NCBI GenBank assembly: GCA_900142905.1
Contig: FSRV01000001.1
Span: 3,410,001 to 3,474,000 of the forward strand
Source of the DNA: Burkholderia sp. GAS332
GTDB lineage: Bacteria; Pseudomonadota; Gammaproteobacteria; Burkholderiales; Burkholderiaceae
DNA: 64,000 nucleotides
Reading direction: 5' to 3'
In this document: piece after piece, positions 18,144 through 26,734 of the stretch
How positions within the stretch are numbered: position 1 is the stretch's first letter
How the letters are laid out: every line of letters starts with the position of its first letter
The notes under the pieces: model-generated
The model's database searches: none
What the model saw: the letters and a program-made list of their open reading frames with translations, nothing else
What the model was told of the DNA's origin: nothing
Position numbers and translations under genes: made by a program

Positions 18144-19958
18144 ATGGAAGCGAACAGGATCACCGCGCCCCGCCGGGGCTCCTTGCGCACGGTCATCGAC
18201 CGGTTTCGCGCGTTCGGCCGTCGCGCCCACGGCGCACCGCAGCCGGGTGCAAGCCGCACTGCGCAACTGGAACAGGTGGTCGGCGCCGTCGACCTGCTGG
18301 CGCACATCGATCAGGAACTGCGCTTCCTTTATGTTTCCGACGCCAGCCTGCGCTTCATCGGCTATCACCGCGAGTACCTCGAGACCATCACCCTGCACGA
18401 TCTCGTGGCGCCCGCCGACGTGCCACGCCTCGACGCGCTGCTGACGCGCGCCACCGCCACGGGCAACGTGGAGAAGGCCACGCTCGGTCTCATCAAGTCG
18501 CTGACCTACCCGATCACCGTCGAGTTGCGCGTGGTGCGCAGCAGCCACGACGGCATCGACGGCTATGCGATCGCCGGCTTCGATGTGTCGGCCTGGCGCG
18601 CCACCGAGGAACGCCTGACCCAGGCGCTGCATCTGGACCGCCTGACCAGCCTGCCCAATCAGCCGGCGCTGATCCCCGCGCTGCTCGACGCGCAACAGCG
18701 CGCTGACGCCCACGGCACGCCGGCCGCCCTGCTGCTGCTCGACCTCGATGACTATCAGCGCGTGAACCGCGCGCTCGGCTACGATGCCGGTGACGAGATG
18801 TTGCGCGACACCGCGCGGCGCCTATTGAATATGACGAGCCCGAGCGAGACGGTGGCGCGCATCGCCAGCGACGAATTCGCGATCCTCGTGAAACCTGCCG
18901 CGAATCGCACCGACGCGGCCGCCGCGGCCGAAGCGCTGGCGCGCCGCCTGCTGACCGCGATCCAGCAACCGTATGTCTTCAACGGCCAGCAGGTGCATCT
19001 GTCCGCGAGCATCGGCATTGCGCTCTACCCCGACGTGCGCCACGCCAACGACAACGCCGCCCACGACACTCACCTGCTGCGCTGGGCCGACCACGCCTTG
19101 CTGCAGGCCAAGGCGGCCGGCGGCAACACGCTGGCCTTCTACGTACCGGACGACAATCCCGCCGACGCCGAACGCCTGAAGCTGGAGGCCGACCTCTACG
19201 ACGGTGTGCGCAACGGGGAGTTCTCGCTACACTTCCAGCCGATCACGAGCAGCCGCACGCACGGGGTCGTCGGTGTCGAAGCGTTGATCCGCTGGTTGCA
19301 TCCGGTGCACGGCCTCGTGCCCCCGTCAATGTTCATTCCGCTCGCGGAGTCGATCGGCCTGATCAACTTCCTCGGCAACTGGGTGTTGAAGGTCGCCTGC
19401 ATGCAGTTGATCCAGTGGGACGCGCGGGGCATCTCGTTGCAATACGTCGCCGTCAACGTGTCGCCGCAGCAGTTCCGCGACCCGCGTTTCAAGGACTCCG
19501 TGCGCGAAGCGATCGAATTGACGGGCATCAATCCGCGCCGCCTCGTGTTCGAGATCACCGAAAGTCTGCTGATGCACGACCCGGCACATGCCAAGGGTTT
19601 GCTCGAAGAATTCACGGCGATGGGCATCCGCTTTGCCGTCGACGATTTCGGCACCGGCTATTCGAGTCTGGCTTACCTGCAACGATTCCCCCTGGCCAAG
19701 CTCAAGATCGACAGGAGTTTTGTCGAGAATCTGCTAACCTCCCGGAACGATCAGGCAATCGTTAGCGCGGTCGTCGGACTCGCACAAACACTCGATCTCG
19801 AACTGGTTGCCGAGGGCGTTGAAACGGAAGCACAACGTACTCTGCTCACCGAGATGGGATGCGACCACATTCAGGGGTGGCTCGTCTGCAAGGCGTTGCC
19901 CTCCGACGAACTCGCACAACGTTTCGAAGCGCGCACGCTTCACCTGCATACCGCATAG
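18144..19958 (+). CDS. PAS-GGDEF-EAL cyclic-di-GMP phosphodiesterase with degenerate GGDEF
   Basis: About 604 residues from the ATG at 18144 (an in-frame TTG lies 15 bases earlier). Order: PAS sensor (about 40-150, LLAHIDQELRFLYVSDASL), GGDEF domain (about 155-325) and EAL domain (about 345-590). The diguanylate cyclase motif reads RIASDEFAIL near residue 241, so the two glycines are lost and cyclase activity is doubtful. The EAL domain keeps the key residues: VEALIRW (near 378), VNVSPQQFRD, FEITESLLM, VDDFGTGYSSLAYLQ (near 499), KLKIDRSFV and LVAEGVETEAQ. No membrane segment is seen, so it is probably cytoplasmic. It most likely hydrolyses cyclic-di-GMP under control of the PAS and GGDEF-like domains. 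Confidence 0.9.
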   Translation: MEANRITAPRRGSLRTVIDRFRAFGRRAHGAPQPGASRTAQLEQVVGAVDLLAHIDQELRFLYVSDASLRFIGYHREYLETITLHDLVAPADVPRLDALLTRATATGNVEKATLGLIKSLTYPITVELRVVRSSHDGIDGYAIAGFDVSAWRATEERLTQALHLDRLTSLPNQPALIPALLDAQQRADAHGTPAALLLLDLDDYQRVNRALGYDAGDEMLRDTARRLLNMTSPSETVARIASDEFAILVKPAANRTDAAAAAEALARRLLTAIQQPYVFNGQQVHLSASIGIALYPDVRHANDNAAHDTHLLRWADHALLQAKAAGGNTLAFYVPDDNPADAERLKLEADLYDGVRNGEFSLHFQPITSSRTHGVVGVEALIRWLHPVHGLVPPSMFIPLAESIGLINFLGNWVLKVACMQLIQWDARGISLQYVAVNVSPQQFRDPRFKDSVREAIELTGINPRRLVFEITESLLMHDPAHAKGLLEEFTAMGIRFAVDDFGTGYSSLAYLQRFPLAKLKIDRSFVENLLTSRNDQAIVSAVVGLAQTLDLELVAEGVETEAQRTLLTEMGCDHIQGWLVCKALPSDELAQRFEARTLHLHTA

Positions 19959-20025
19959 CGATGCAGGCAAACCTCGTGCGCAGCGCAAGATACCGGCCTG
20001 ACGCCGGTGTGGCACTCATTGGAAC

Positions 20026-21507
20026 ATGTATGGCTTTGGCGGGACTCACATGGTAAAGGCGGCGGTGCTCGACCGGCTCTGGACGCGAATGAGCGAGCGC
20101 GGCGATTTCCCGATGCTGTCGCAATCGCTACGCACCACCATGGCGGCGATGAACAACGACGATCTCGACTTCACCGGGCTCGTGCAGGTCGTGTTGTCGG
20201 ATTTCGCCTTGACGCAGAAAGTGCTGCGGCTTGCCAACTCGGCCATGTACATGGCGTTCGGCGGCAACATCACCACCGTGTCGCGCGCGCTGATGGTGCT
20301 CGGCATGGACGCGGTCGGCCATCTGGTGGTCGGCCTCAAAATCGTCGATCACTTTCATCACAGCGCGCCGCGCCGCATTGACGCGAAACTCGAATTGAAT
20401 CGCACGCTGCTGTCGGGCTGCGTCGCCCGCAAGCTGACCGAGCGCGGCGATCTGCGGGCCGGCGAAGAAGCCGTGGTCTGCACGCTAATGCGGCAAATCG
20501 GCAAGCTGCTGGTGGTGTTCTATCTCGACGCCGAATGGGATCAGATCCGCCGGCATATCGAAGACGGCACCCTCGAAGCCGATGCCTGCGTGCTGGTGCT
20601 CGGCGTCACGTTCGACGAAATCGGCGCGGAAGCCGCAGTGCGCTGGCGCCTGCCGGACATGATCCGTTCCGGCATGGGCGAGTTCGACCCGCTCGATGTC
20701 GAGCAGCCGCGCCAGGTGCAATGGCTGCGCGCCATCACCAACTACTCCACGGCGGTTGCGGACGTGCTGACGCAACAGAACATGCCGGACTGGGAGCGCG
20801 AAGAACGCATCGCCGAACTGGCGCACGAATACAGCCACGCACTGAATACCGATCCGGACGTGCTGCATCAGATGAGCGTCGCCCTCGCCCGCGAAGAAGG
20901 CGGTGACGGCGTGATGCGCGAGATCGTCGAGTTGCGCGCCAATGCGGATGCGATCGCGCGCGAGGCGCTCAATCCGGAAGCGCGCATCGCGGCGGGAGTG
21001 GGCGATCTGCGCGGCCTGCCCGACGGCAGCCCGCTCGCCCCGGCGCTGGCGCTGGCCGCGGAAACCGTGCTGGCGGCGCTCGGTTTTGCGCGCACGGTGG
21101 TGTTCGTCAAGCACAGCAACGGCACCTTCAAGGCGCGCCTCGGGCTCGGTCCGAAGATCGACGCGGCGCTGCCGAGGCTATCGTTCAACACCGCGTTCGA
21201 GCCCGACGTGTTTCATCTCGCGATTGCGAACTCGGTCGGCATCTTCATTGAGAACGCACGCGACCCGAAGATGGTTGCGCGATTACCGGAATGGTTCCGA
21301 CGTTCGTTCGACGATGCCCGGGCCTTCGTGCTACTACCGGTGGTCGACGAAACCGATCAGACGGTGGCGCTGCTATACGGCGACTGGTCTCATACGCAAG
21401 AGCCACGCCGCATATCGCAGAAGGAAATGAGCGCGTTGAATGAACTGGCAAAGGAGTTAGGACGTTTTTTCGGCTTGGGGCAGATGCAGGAAATGGAGAT
21501 GATGTGA
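20026..21507 (+). CDS. HDOD-domain protein with C-terminal GAF-like region
   Basis: About 493 residues. The HDOD domain occupies about 15-220 (DFALTQKVLRLANSAMYMAF, VSRALMVLGMDAVGHLVVGL, TLMRQIGKLLVVFYLD). A central helical stretch follows and then a GAF-like segment (about 330-480: ALALAAETVLAALGFARTVV, ARAFVLLPVVDETDQTVALL). HDOD proteins are non-enzymatic relatives of HD phosphohydrolases used in signalling. The ATG at 20026 is given, but the one at 20050, behind GGCGGG, is also credible. The gene follows the PAS-GGDEF-EAL gene by 67 bases, suggesting joint expression, and converges on the TolC-like gene with only 36 bases between stops. Confidence 0.82.
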   Translation: MYGFGGTHMVKAAVLDRLWTRMSERGDFPMLSQSLRTTMAAMNNDDLDFTGLVQVVLSDFALTQKVLRLANSAMYMAFGGNITTVSRALMVLGMDAVGHLVVGLKIVDHFHHSAPRRIDAKLELNRTLLSGCVARKLTERGDLRAGEEAVVCTLMRQIGKLLVVFYLDAEWDQIRRHIEDGTLEADACVLVLGVTFDEIGAEAAVRWRLPDMIRSGMGEFDPLDVEQPRQVQWLRAITNYSTAVADVLTQQNMPDWEREERIAELAHEYSHALNTDPDVLHQMSVALAREEGGDGVMREIVELRANADAIAREALNPEARIAAGVGDLRGLPDGSPLAPALALAAETVLAALGFARTVVFVKHSNGTFKARLGLGPKIDAALPRLSFNTAFEPDVFHLAIANSVGIFIENARDPKMVARLPEWFRRSFDDARAFVLLPVVDETDQTVALLYGDWSHTQEPRRISQKEMSALNELAKELGRFFGLGQMQEMEMM

Positions 21508-21543
21508 AGACGTGGCGTGATCGTTGATCACGGTGCTTCACTC

Positions 21544-23049
21544 TCACCGGTTTTGTATTTGCCCTAAGTCAAGTTTGCCGAGACTCGCTGCCAGACTCAG
21601 GCGAGCGGTAAACCAGTCGGAAACGCTCACGATACGCTGCTGGTTGGCTACAACCAGCGCATCTTGGGCGTGCAGCAGTTCAATGATGTTCGCCACGCCG
21701 ACTCGATAGCGCGATTGCGCGGCATCGAACGCTAATCCGGCATCCTCCTGCAAGGCTTGCGCCTGCTGCACGGTTTGCGCGCCCGCCCTTACCGCCTCGT
21801 AGCTTTTCCAGACATTCAAGGCCACCTGCTGTTCGGTCTCAGCAATATTTGCCTGCTGTAGATCCGCTTGCGCCGTCGCCTCGCGAGTCCGGTAGACCGA
21901 ACCGAAACCCTCGAAAAACGGAATCGTCACCCGTACGCCCACATAGTTGCTGCGCGACGTCGACGACATACCGCCCGCCGCGTCGAACGACGCCGCCGGC
22001 CGGTTGCTCGCCGAGAGCCCGGCCTGCAGACGAACAGTCGGCAAGGCCTGCGCACGCGTGCTCTCGATCGACGCCTGCGCGGCTTGCAATTCGGCGCGCG
22101 CCGCCAGCAAGCGCGGGTGATTGTCGAGCGCCTGATCCAGCAATGTCCTGATTGCGTCGAATTGCGGAGCCGATTCCGGCAACGCAACCGGCGCCTCGGC
22201 GAGCATGAGCGGTACATCCGGCGTCAGACCCATGTCGAGCGCCAACGTGCCAATCGCTTCGTGCAGCGCGCTGTCGGCTCTGACCACGCTTAACTTTGCC
22301 TGATTGAATGCCGTGCGCGCCTGTAACTCATCCGCCATCGACGCCACCCCGGAGCGCATCCGCGCATGTGCGGCGGCAAGGCTCTGTGCGGCATTGGACT
22401 CGGCCTCGCGTGCCGCGTCGACTTGCGCCCGCGCGGTAAGTGCGGCGAAATAATCACGAGCGCTGGTGTAGAGGACGTCGAGTACCGCTGCGTTGAAGGA
22501 TTCGCTGGCCGCGATTAGCAACTCACGCGCTTTCCGGGTTTCAGCCGAGCGCGCGCCGAAATCGAACATCACCCAGTCAAAGGCAAGTTCAGCCGCGCGC
22601 GCCGTGCCGTTGTAGGACTCCTGCGACGCCCAACTGTTTGCCGAAGAGGTCTTCGTGCGGTTGCGCGAGCCGCTCAACACGCCCGAAAGCGTCGGCCACT
22701 GCGCGGCTTTGGCTTCGCCCAATCGTGCGGCCTGAACCTGAGCGCTCGCCCAGGCTCGGCGGGTCAACGGATTGCGGCACAACGCGCGTGCCGCGACGTC
22801 CTCCAGCGACAAGGTCGTGCGCGGCGGATCGAATTCGCACGGCGCCATGCCGACCACGTCAGGCACGCGTGAAATGACGGGAGGCGCGGTCATCTGCTGT
22901 TGCGTGCCGAGCGGATCGAAGTCGTCCGGACGTGGCTGCGCGCATAAACACGTCGGCAACAGCGCGGTCAACGCCGCAAGCAAGCCGTTCGCTATAAGCC
23001 GAGTGGCGCGCAGAAAGCGATGGCTATCAGCGCTCATGCAGACTCTCAT
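21544..23049 (-). CDS. TolC-family outer-membrane channel of a type I secretion system
   Basis: Outer-membrane exit duct of 501 residues (497 if translation starts at the Met at 23037). It has a signal peptide (LIANGLLAALTALLPTCLCAQ) and the two repeated halves of TolC proteins: [40 protein letters not shown] and later ALDNHPRLLAARAELQAAQA, GVRVTIPFFEGFGSVYRTRE and YRVGVANIIELLHAQDALV. It overlaps the HlyD-like gene by 23 bases (or 11 with the later start) and is the last gene of the RTX-ABC-HlyD-TolC series. Having a dedicated channel points to a self-contained secretion system for the RTX protein. Confidence 0.92.
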   Translation of the reverse strand: MRVCMSADSHRFLRATRLIANGLLAALTALLPTCLCAQPRPDDFDPLGTQQQMTAPPVISRVPDVVGMAPCEFDPPRTTLSLEDVAARALCRNPLTRRAWASAQVQAARLGEAKAAQWPTLSGVLSGSRNRTKTSSANSWASQESYNGTARAAELAFDWVMFDFGARSAETRKARELLIAASESFNAAVLDVLYTSARDYFAALTARAQVDAAREAESNAAQSLAAAHARMRSGVASMADELQARTAFNQAKLSVVRADSALHEAIGTLALDMGLTPDVPLMLAEAPVALPESAPQFDAIRTLLDQALDNHPRLLAARAELQAAQASIESTRAQALPTVRLQAGLSASNRPAASFDAAGGMSSTSRSNYVGVRVTIPFFEGFGSVYRTREATAQADLQQANIAETEQQVALNVWKSYEAVRAGAQTVQQAQALQEDAGLAFDAAQSRYRVGVANIIELLHAQDALVVANQQRIVSVSDWFTARLSLAASLGKLDLGQIQNR

Positions 23050-24481
23050 CGACGCGTGTCAGCAACGGACTCAAAAAATATTCGATCAATCTACGCTTGC
23101 CGGTTTTGATCTCGACGCTCGCCGCCATGCCAGGACTGAGGGCCACACGCTGGCCGTCGATCATCATGTCGGGTCGTTTCAGCTTGAGTCGCACCGAGTA
23201 GATCAAGCCACGTTTTTCGTCCTCGATGGCGTCGTGAGAAACGCTCACTACTTCCGCCGGCAGCGTGCCGTAGCGGGTATACAGAAAAGTCTCGATTTTC
23301 ACGGAAGCCGCTTGACCCACTGCGACAAAACCGATGTCCTTGTTCTCCAGAAACGCTTCAATTTCGACCGGATGATCGTTCGGCACAATCACCATCAAGG
23401 GCTGCGCTGCAGTCACCACACCACCGACCGTGTGCACGGCAAGCTGCTGTACGGCGCCGTCCACGGGTGCCTTGAGTGTCATGAAGCGATCATGCGCGTC
23501 CGCCTTGATGTACTCCTGGCGAAGCTCCGCCGTTTTTTGCGCGGCATTGCCAAGATTCTCAAGCGTCGCGCGGCGGGTCGACGCAATTAACTCCTCGCGT
23601 TGACGCCGCGCGCTCAGGATTGCTGCACTAATCTCGCCAACGCGACTCTTCTGCGCGGCCAGGTCCCCTTCCTGCTCGATGCGGACTTGCTGCTTTTCCA
23701 GGTACTCGTGACGCGACACGTAGTTCTTCGCGGCGAGCTCGTCCAGATCCGCCTCCCTCGTTCGAGCGATCTGCAGCGTGCTCTGCAACCTGCGAATCAC
23801 CGCACTGACAGTTTGAAGTTCGGCAGCATTGCGCGCGATCTCCGCGTCAAGGCGCGCGAGCTTTGAACGAAACTCAGCAAGTTCGCCATCGAGGAAATGC
23901 TGTTCCTGTTCGACCCGATTCGTTGACGGCATCAGTTCAACTGGCACGGGCGTATCCACCAGCAGGTCGATACGATGCGCGGCGCCGCTGTCGATACCTG
24001 CGAGCAACGCGCGCGCTCGAGCGGCCGCAAGCCAGCTTTCCGCCCAGTCGTCACGCAGACGCAGACGATCCGCGGACGATGCCGTGGCGTCGAGTTCCAG
24101 CAGCACATCACCCGCCTTCACCCGCGCCCCGTCGCTTACTCGAATGGCTGTGATTTTCGCGGTCTCTATGGACTGAATGATCTTTGCACGGCCGTCCGGA
24201 ACGATTTTTCCTTGCGCGGTTGCGACAATATCGATCTTCCCGACTATGGCCCACAAGAGCGCGATCAACAGCAGTGACACGATCGTCGCCATCGCAACAC
24301 GTGGCAACGGCGAGACAGGCTGCCGCTGAAGCGCCAGTGCTGCGGGCAGAAACTCCGATTCTGCGGCCGACCAGCGCGGTGCGTGCCGCTCACGCAGGCG
24401 CCAAGCGGCGCGCCATACCTTCGCATACTGGCGTGCGAATTCGCGGGCCGCATCCAGCCAGAGCAGCGCACGGCGCGTCAT
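23027..24481 (-). CDS. HlyD-family periplasmic adaptor of type I secretion
   Basis: Membrane fusion protein of 484 residues starting at 24481, where ATG overlaps the TGA of the ABC transporter gene as ATGA; the upstream ATG at 24502 is therefore rejected. Order: short cytoplasmic N-terminus (FLPAALALQRQPVSPLPRVA), one transmembrane helix near residues 62-82 (MATIVSLLLIALLWAIVGKI), lipoyl half-motif with GKIVPDGRAKIIQSIETAKI, a long coiled coil (about 180-330), and the second half with APVDGAVQQLAVHTVGGVV and a C-terminal barrel ending in GMAASVEIKTGKRRLIEYFL, the usual HlyD C-terminal signature. It bridges the ABC exporter and the TolC-like channel. Confidence 0.93.
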   Translation of the reverse strand: MTRRALLWLDAAREFARQYAKVWRAAWRLRERHAPRWSAAESEFLPAALALQRQPVSPLPRVAMATIVSLLLIALLWAIVGKIDIVATAQGKIVPDGRAKIIQSIETAKITAIRVSDGARVKAGDVLLELDATASSADRLRLRDDWAESWLAAARARALLAGIDSGAAHRIDLLVDTPVPVELMPSTNRVEQEQHFLDGELAEFRSKLARLDAEIARNAAELQTVSAVIRRLQSTLQIARTREADLDELAAKNYVSRHEYLEKQQVRIEQEGDLAAQKSRVGEISAAILSARRQREELIASTRRATLENLGNAAQKTAELRQEYIKADAHDRFMTLKAPVDGAVQQLAVHTVGGVVTAAQPLMVIVPNDHPVEIEAFLENKDIGFVAVGQAASVKIETFLYTRYGTLPAEVVSVSHDAIEDEKRGLIYSVRLKLKRPDMMIDGQRVALSPGMAASVEIKTGKRRLIEYFLSPLLTRVDESLHER

Positions 24482-26655
24482 ACGCCCGCCTGCAATTGCC
24501 AAAGCTTCGCGTAGGCACCCTTTGCCGTGACCAACGCGTCGTGCGGACCTTCCTCAATAATCGTGCCGCGCTCCATGACGATGATCCGGTCCGCCCGCCG
24601 CACCGCCGACAAACGATGTGCGATCACCAGCACCGTGCGCCCACGACAGATCGCCCGCATGTTTTCTTGCACGATACGTTCGGACTCGTAATCCAGCGCG
24701 CTGGTCGCTTCGTCGAAAATGAGGATGCGCGGCTCGTGCATGAGTGCGCGAGCAATGGCGATGCGTTGCCGTTGACCACCCGACAGTGTCGAACCGTGTT
24801 CACCGACTGGTGTGTCGTAACCTTCCGGCAAACCGACGATAAACTCATGTGCGCCGGCCAGTTTCGCCGCGCGCATCACCGCATCAAGCGGCGCGCCGGG
24901 ATCGGTCAATGCGATGTTCTCGCGGATGCTGCGGCTGAACAGCACGTTCTCCTGCGATACGACACCGACTTGGCGCCGCAATGACGTCGTATTGATCAAC
25001 GCAAGATCTTGGCCGTCGATCGTGATGCGCCCGCGCTCCGGCGTATAAAGGCGTTGCACCAACCGGGTCAGCGTGCTCTTGCCCGATCCCGACTGACCGA
25101 CGATGCCGATCACCTCGCCCGCCGCAATAGACAGATTGACTCCCCCGAGAATCGCCGGACCGTCCGTGCGATAGCGAAACACAACCTCTTCCAGTTGGAT
25201 GTGCCCCTTCACGGCCGGCAGTGAACTCTTTGCACCGGCCGCTTCCGTACGGCTGTTCAGAATGTCGCCAAGGCGCGCAACTGAAATGCCGGTCTGCTGG
25301 AAATCGGTCCACAACTGGGCGAGCCGCATGATTGGCCCCGCTACCTGCCCCGCCAGCATATTGAACGCAATCAGTTCGCCAACTGTGAGCTTGCTCTCGA
25401 TCACCAGTCGCGCGCCGACCCACATTAGCGCCACCGTCACGAGCTTGTTCACCAGACTGACCCCACCGCTCGCCCAGATACCGACAGTCGACGCGCGGAA
25501 CGTCGCGCCGATGTAGGCAGCAAGCTGGTTATCCCATTGCCGCGTCCATTGCGGCTCGACCGCCATCGATTTGACCGTGTCGATACCGCTGATCGTTTCG
25601 ACTAGAAACGACTGATTCTCCGCGCTGCGCGCGAACTTTTCGTTGAGACGGCGGCGCAACACCGGCGTGCACGCGACTGAGAGCAGTACATAGCACGGCA
25701 GCGACACGAGCACGATGAGCGTGAGCCAGCCGCTGTAGAGCAGCATCACTGCGATGAACACGACCGAGAACAGGAGGTCCATCACTAAAGTAATCGCGTT
25801 ACCGGTTAGAAACGCCCGAATGTTTTCCAATTCGCGCACGCGCGCAACGGAATCGCCGACACGCCGCGCCTGAAAATACGCCATGGGTAATTTCAGGAGA
25901 TGGCGGAACAGGCTCGCGCCGAGTTCGACGTCGATCCGGCTCGTGGTGTGCGCGAACACGTAGCTGCGCAGCGCCGTTAGCGCAACATCGAATAGCACGA
26001 CGATGGTGAGCCCGATGGCGATTACGTCGAGCGTAGTGAGCCCGTGATGCACCAGCACCTTGTCCATCACGACCTGGAAGAACAGCGGCGTGATCAGTGC
26101 CAGTACCTGGATAAAGAACGAGACGACAAGCACCTCACACAAGAGACGCCTGTACTTGATCAGCGCCGGGATGAACCAGGTGAAGTCGAACTTGGTCAAT
26201 TCGCCGAGGATCGACGCGCGCGAGGTGAAAAGAATCAGCTCACCGGACCAGTCGCCTTTTAATACTTCGATGTCGACAGAGACGGGTTGCGCGGCATCGG
26301 GATGCTGGATGACCGCTTTGCTCTTTTCGATGCGGCCGATGACGAAAAAGTCGCCGGCGTTGTCGATAGCGACTGCGGGAAGCGCGACTCGATCAAGCCG
26401 CTCCCAACGAACTTTTGTGTGCTTCGCGTTGAGTCCAAGCGATTTTGCGGCAAGCAGAAGTTGCGTTGTGTCCAGCCGCTCTATTCCCGGTTTGAATTCA
26501 TGAGCCAATTGATCCGGGTCCGCGGCGACGCCGTGGTAGCGGGCCAACATGACGAGACAGAAGATGCCGGGGTCGATCGTGGAAGCGGCTGATTCGTGTG
26601 GCGTGTGTTGCCTGTGTTCGGTGTGCTGGGTATTCGGGACGGCGTGGGATTGCAT
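24478..26655 (-). CDS. Type I secretion ABC exporter (HlyB-like, C39-like domain without catalytic Cys)
   Basis: Inner-membrane ATP-driven exporter of 725 residues. It begins with a C39-peptidase-like domain (about 25-145): where active bacteriocin exporters have D-C-G, this one reads DPGIFCLVMLARYHG, so the catalytic Cys is a Pro and the domain should bind substrate rather than cut it, as in RTX exporters. The membrane domain (about 155-430) is followed by an ATPase with Walker A GQSGSGKST (near 520), signature LSGGQRQRIAIARAL (near 625) and Walker B ILIFDEATSALD. It lies 79 bases after the RTX1 stop, with a strong hairpin in the gap, and overlaps the HlyD-like gene by 4 bases. Confidence 0.94.
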   Translation of the reverse strand: MQSHAVPNTQHTEHRQHTPHESAASTIDPGIFCLVMLARYHGVAADPDQLAHEFKPGIERLDTTQLLLAAKSLGLNAKHTKVRWERLDRVALPAVAIDNAGDFFVIGRIEKSKAVIQHPDAAQPVSVDIEVLKGDWSGELILFTSRASILGELTKFDFTWFIPALIKYRRLLCEVLVVSFFIQVLALITPLFFQVVMDKVLVHHGLTTLDVIAIGLTIVVLFDVALTALRSYVFAHTTSRIDVELGASLFRHLLKLPMAYFQARRVGDSVARVRELENIRAFLTGNAITLVMDLLFSVVFIAVMLLYSGWLTLIVLVSLPCYVLLSVACTPVLRRRLNEKFARSAENQSFLVETISGIDTVKSMAVEPQWTRQWDNQLAAYIGATFRASTVGIWASGGVSLVNKLVTVALMWVGARLVIESKLTVGELIAFNMLAGQVAGPIMRLAQLWTDFQQTGISVARLGDILNSRTEAAGAKSSLPAVKGHIQLEEVVFRYRTDGPAILGGVNLSIAAGEVIGIVGQSGSGKSTLTRLVQRLYTPERGRITIDGQDLALINTTSLRRQVGVVSQENVLFSRSIRENIALTDPGAPLDAVMRAAKLAGAHEFIVGLPEGYDTPVGEHGSTLSGGQRQRIAIARALMHEPRILIFDEATSALDYESERIVQENMRAICRGRTVLVIAHRLSAVRRADRIIVMERGTIIEEGPHDALVTAKGAYAKLWQLQAGV

Positions 26656-26688
26656 GGGGTATTGCTTTCTGCGTGCTACGGGTGAGCC

Positions 26689-26716
26689 GGTCGCGCGACA
26701 TGAGTGTCGCGCGACC
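26689..26716 (-). promoter_or_regulatory. Strong hairpin between RTX1 and the exporter genes
   Basis: Perfect 12-bp stem GGTCGCGCGACA / TGTCGCGCGACC with a 4-base loop, wholly within the 79-base gap between the RTX1 stop and the exporter start. No T-run follows on the minus strand, so it is not a standard intrinsic terminator. A processing or stability element, or an attenuator that lets the RTX mRNA exceed the exporter mRNA, is plausible. Confidence 0.6.
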
Positions 26717-26734
26717 TGAGGATGACGAACCGAA

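Noticed and set aside
21544..23049. TolC-like gene considered as the missing channel of the MdtABC pump
   Set aside because: It overlaps the HlyD-like gene and belongs to the type I secretion operon; sharing is possible but not indicated.
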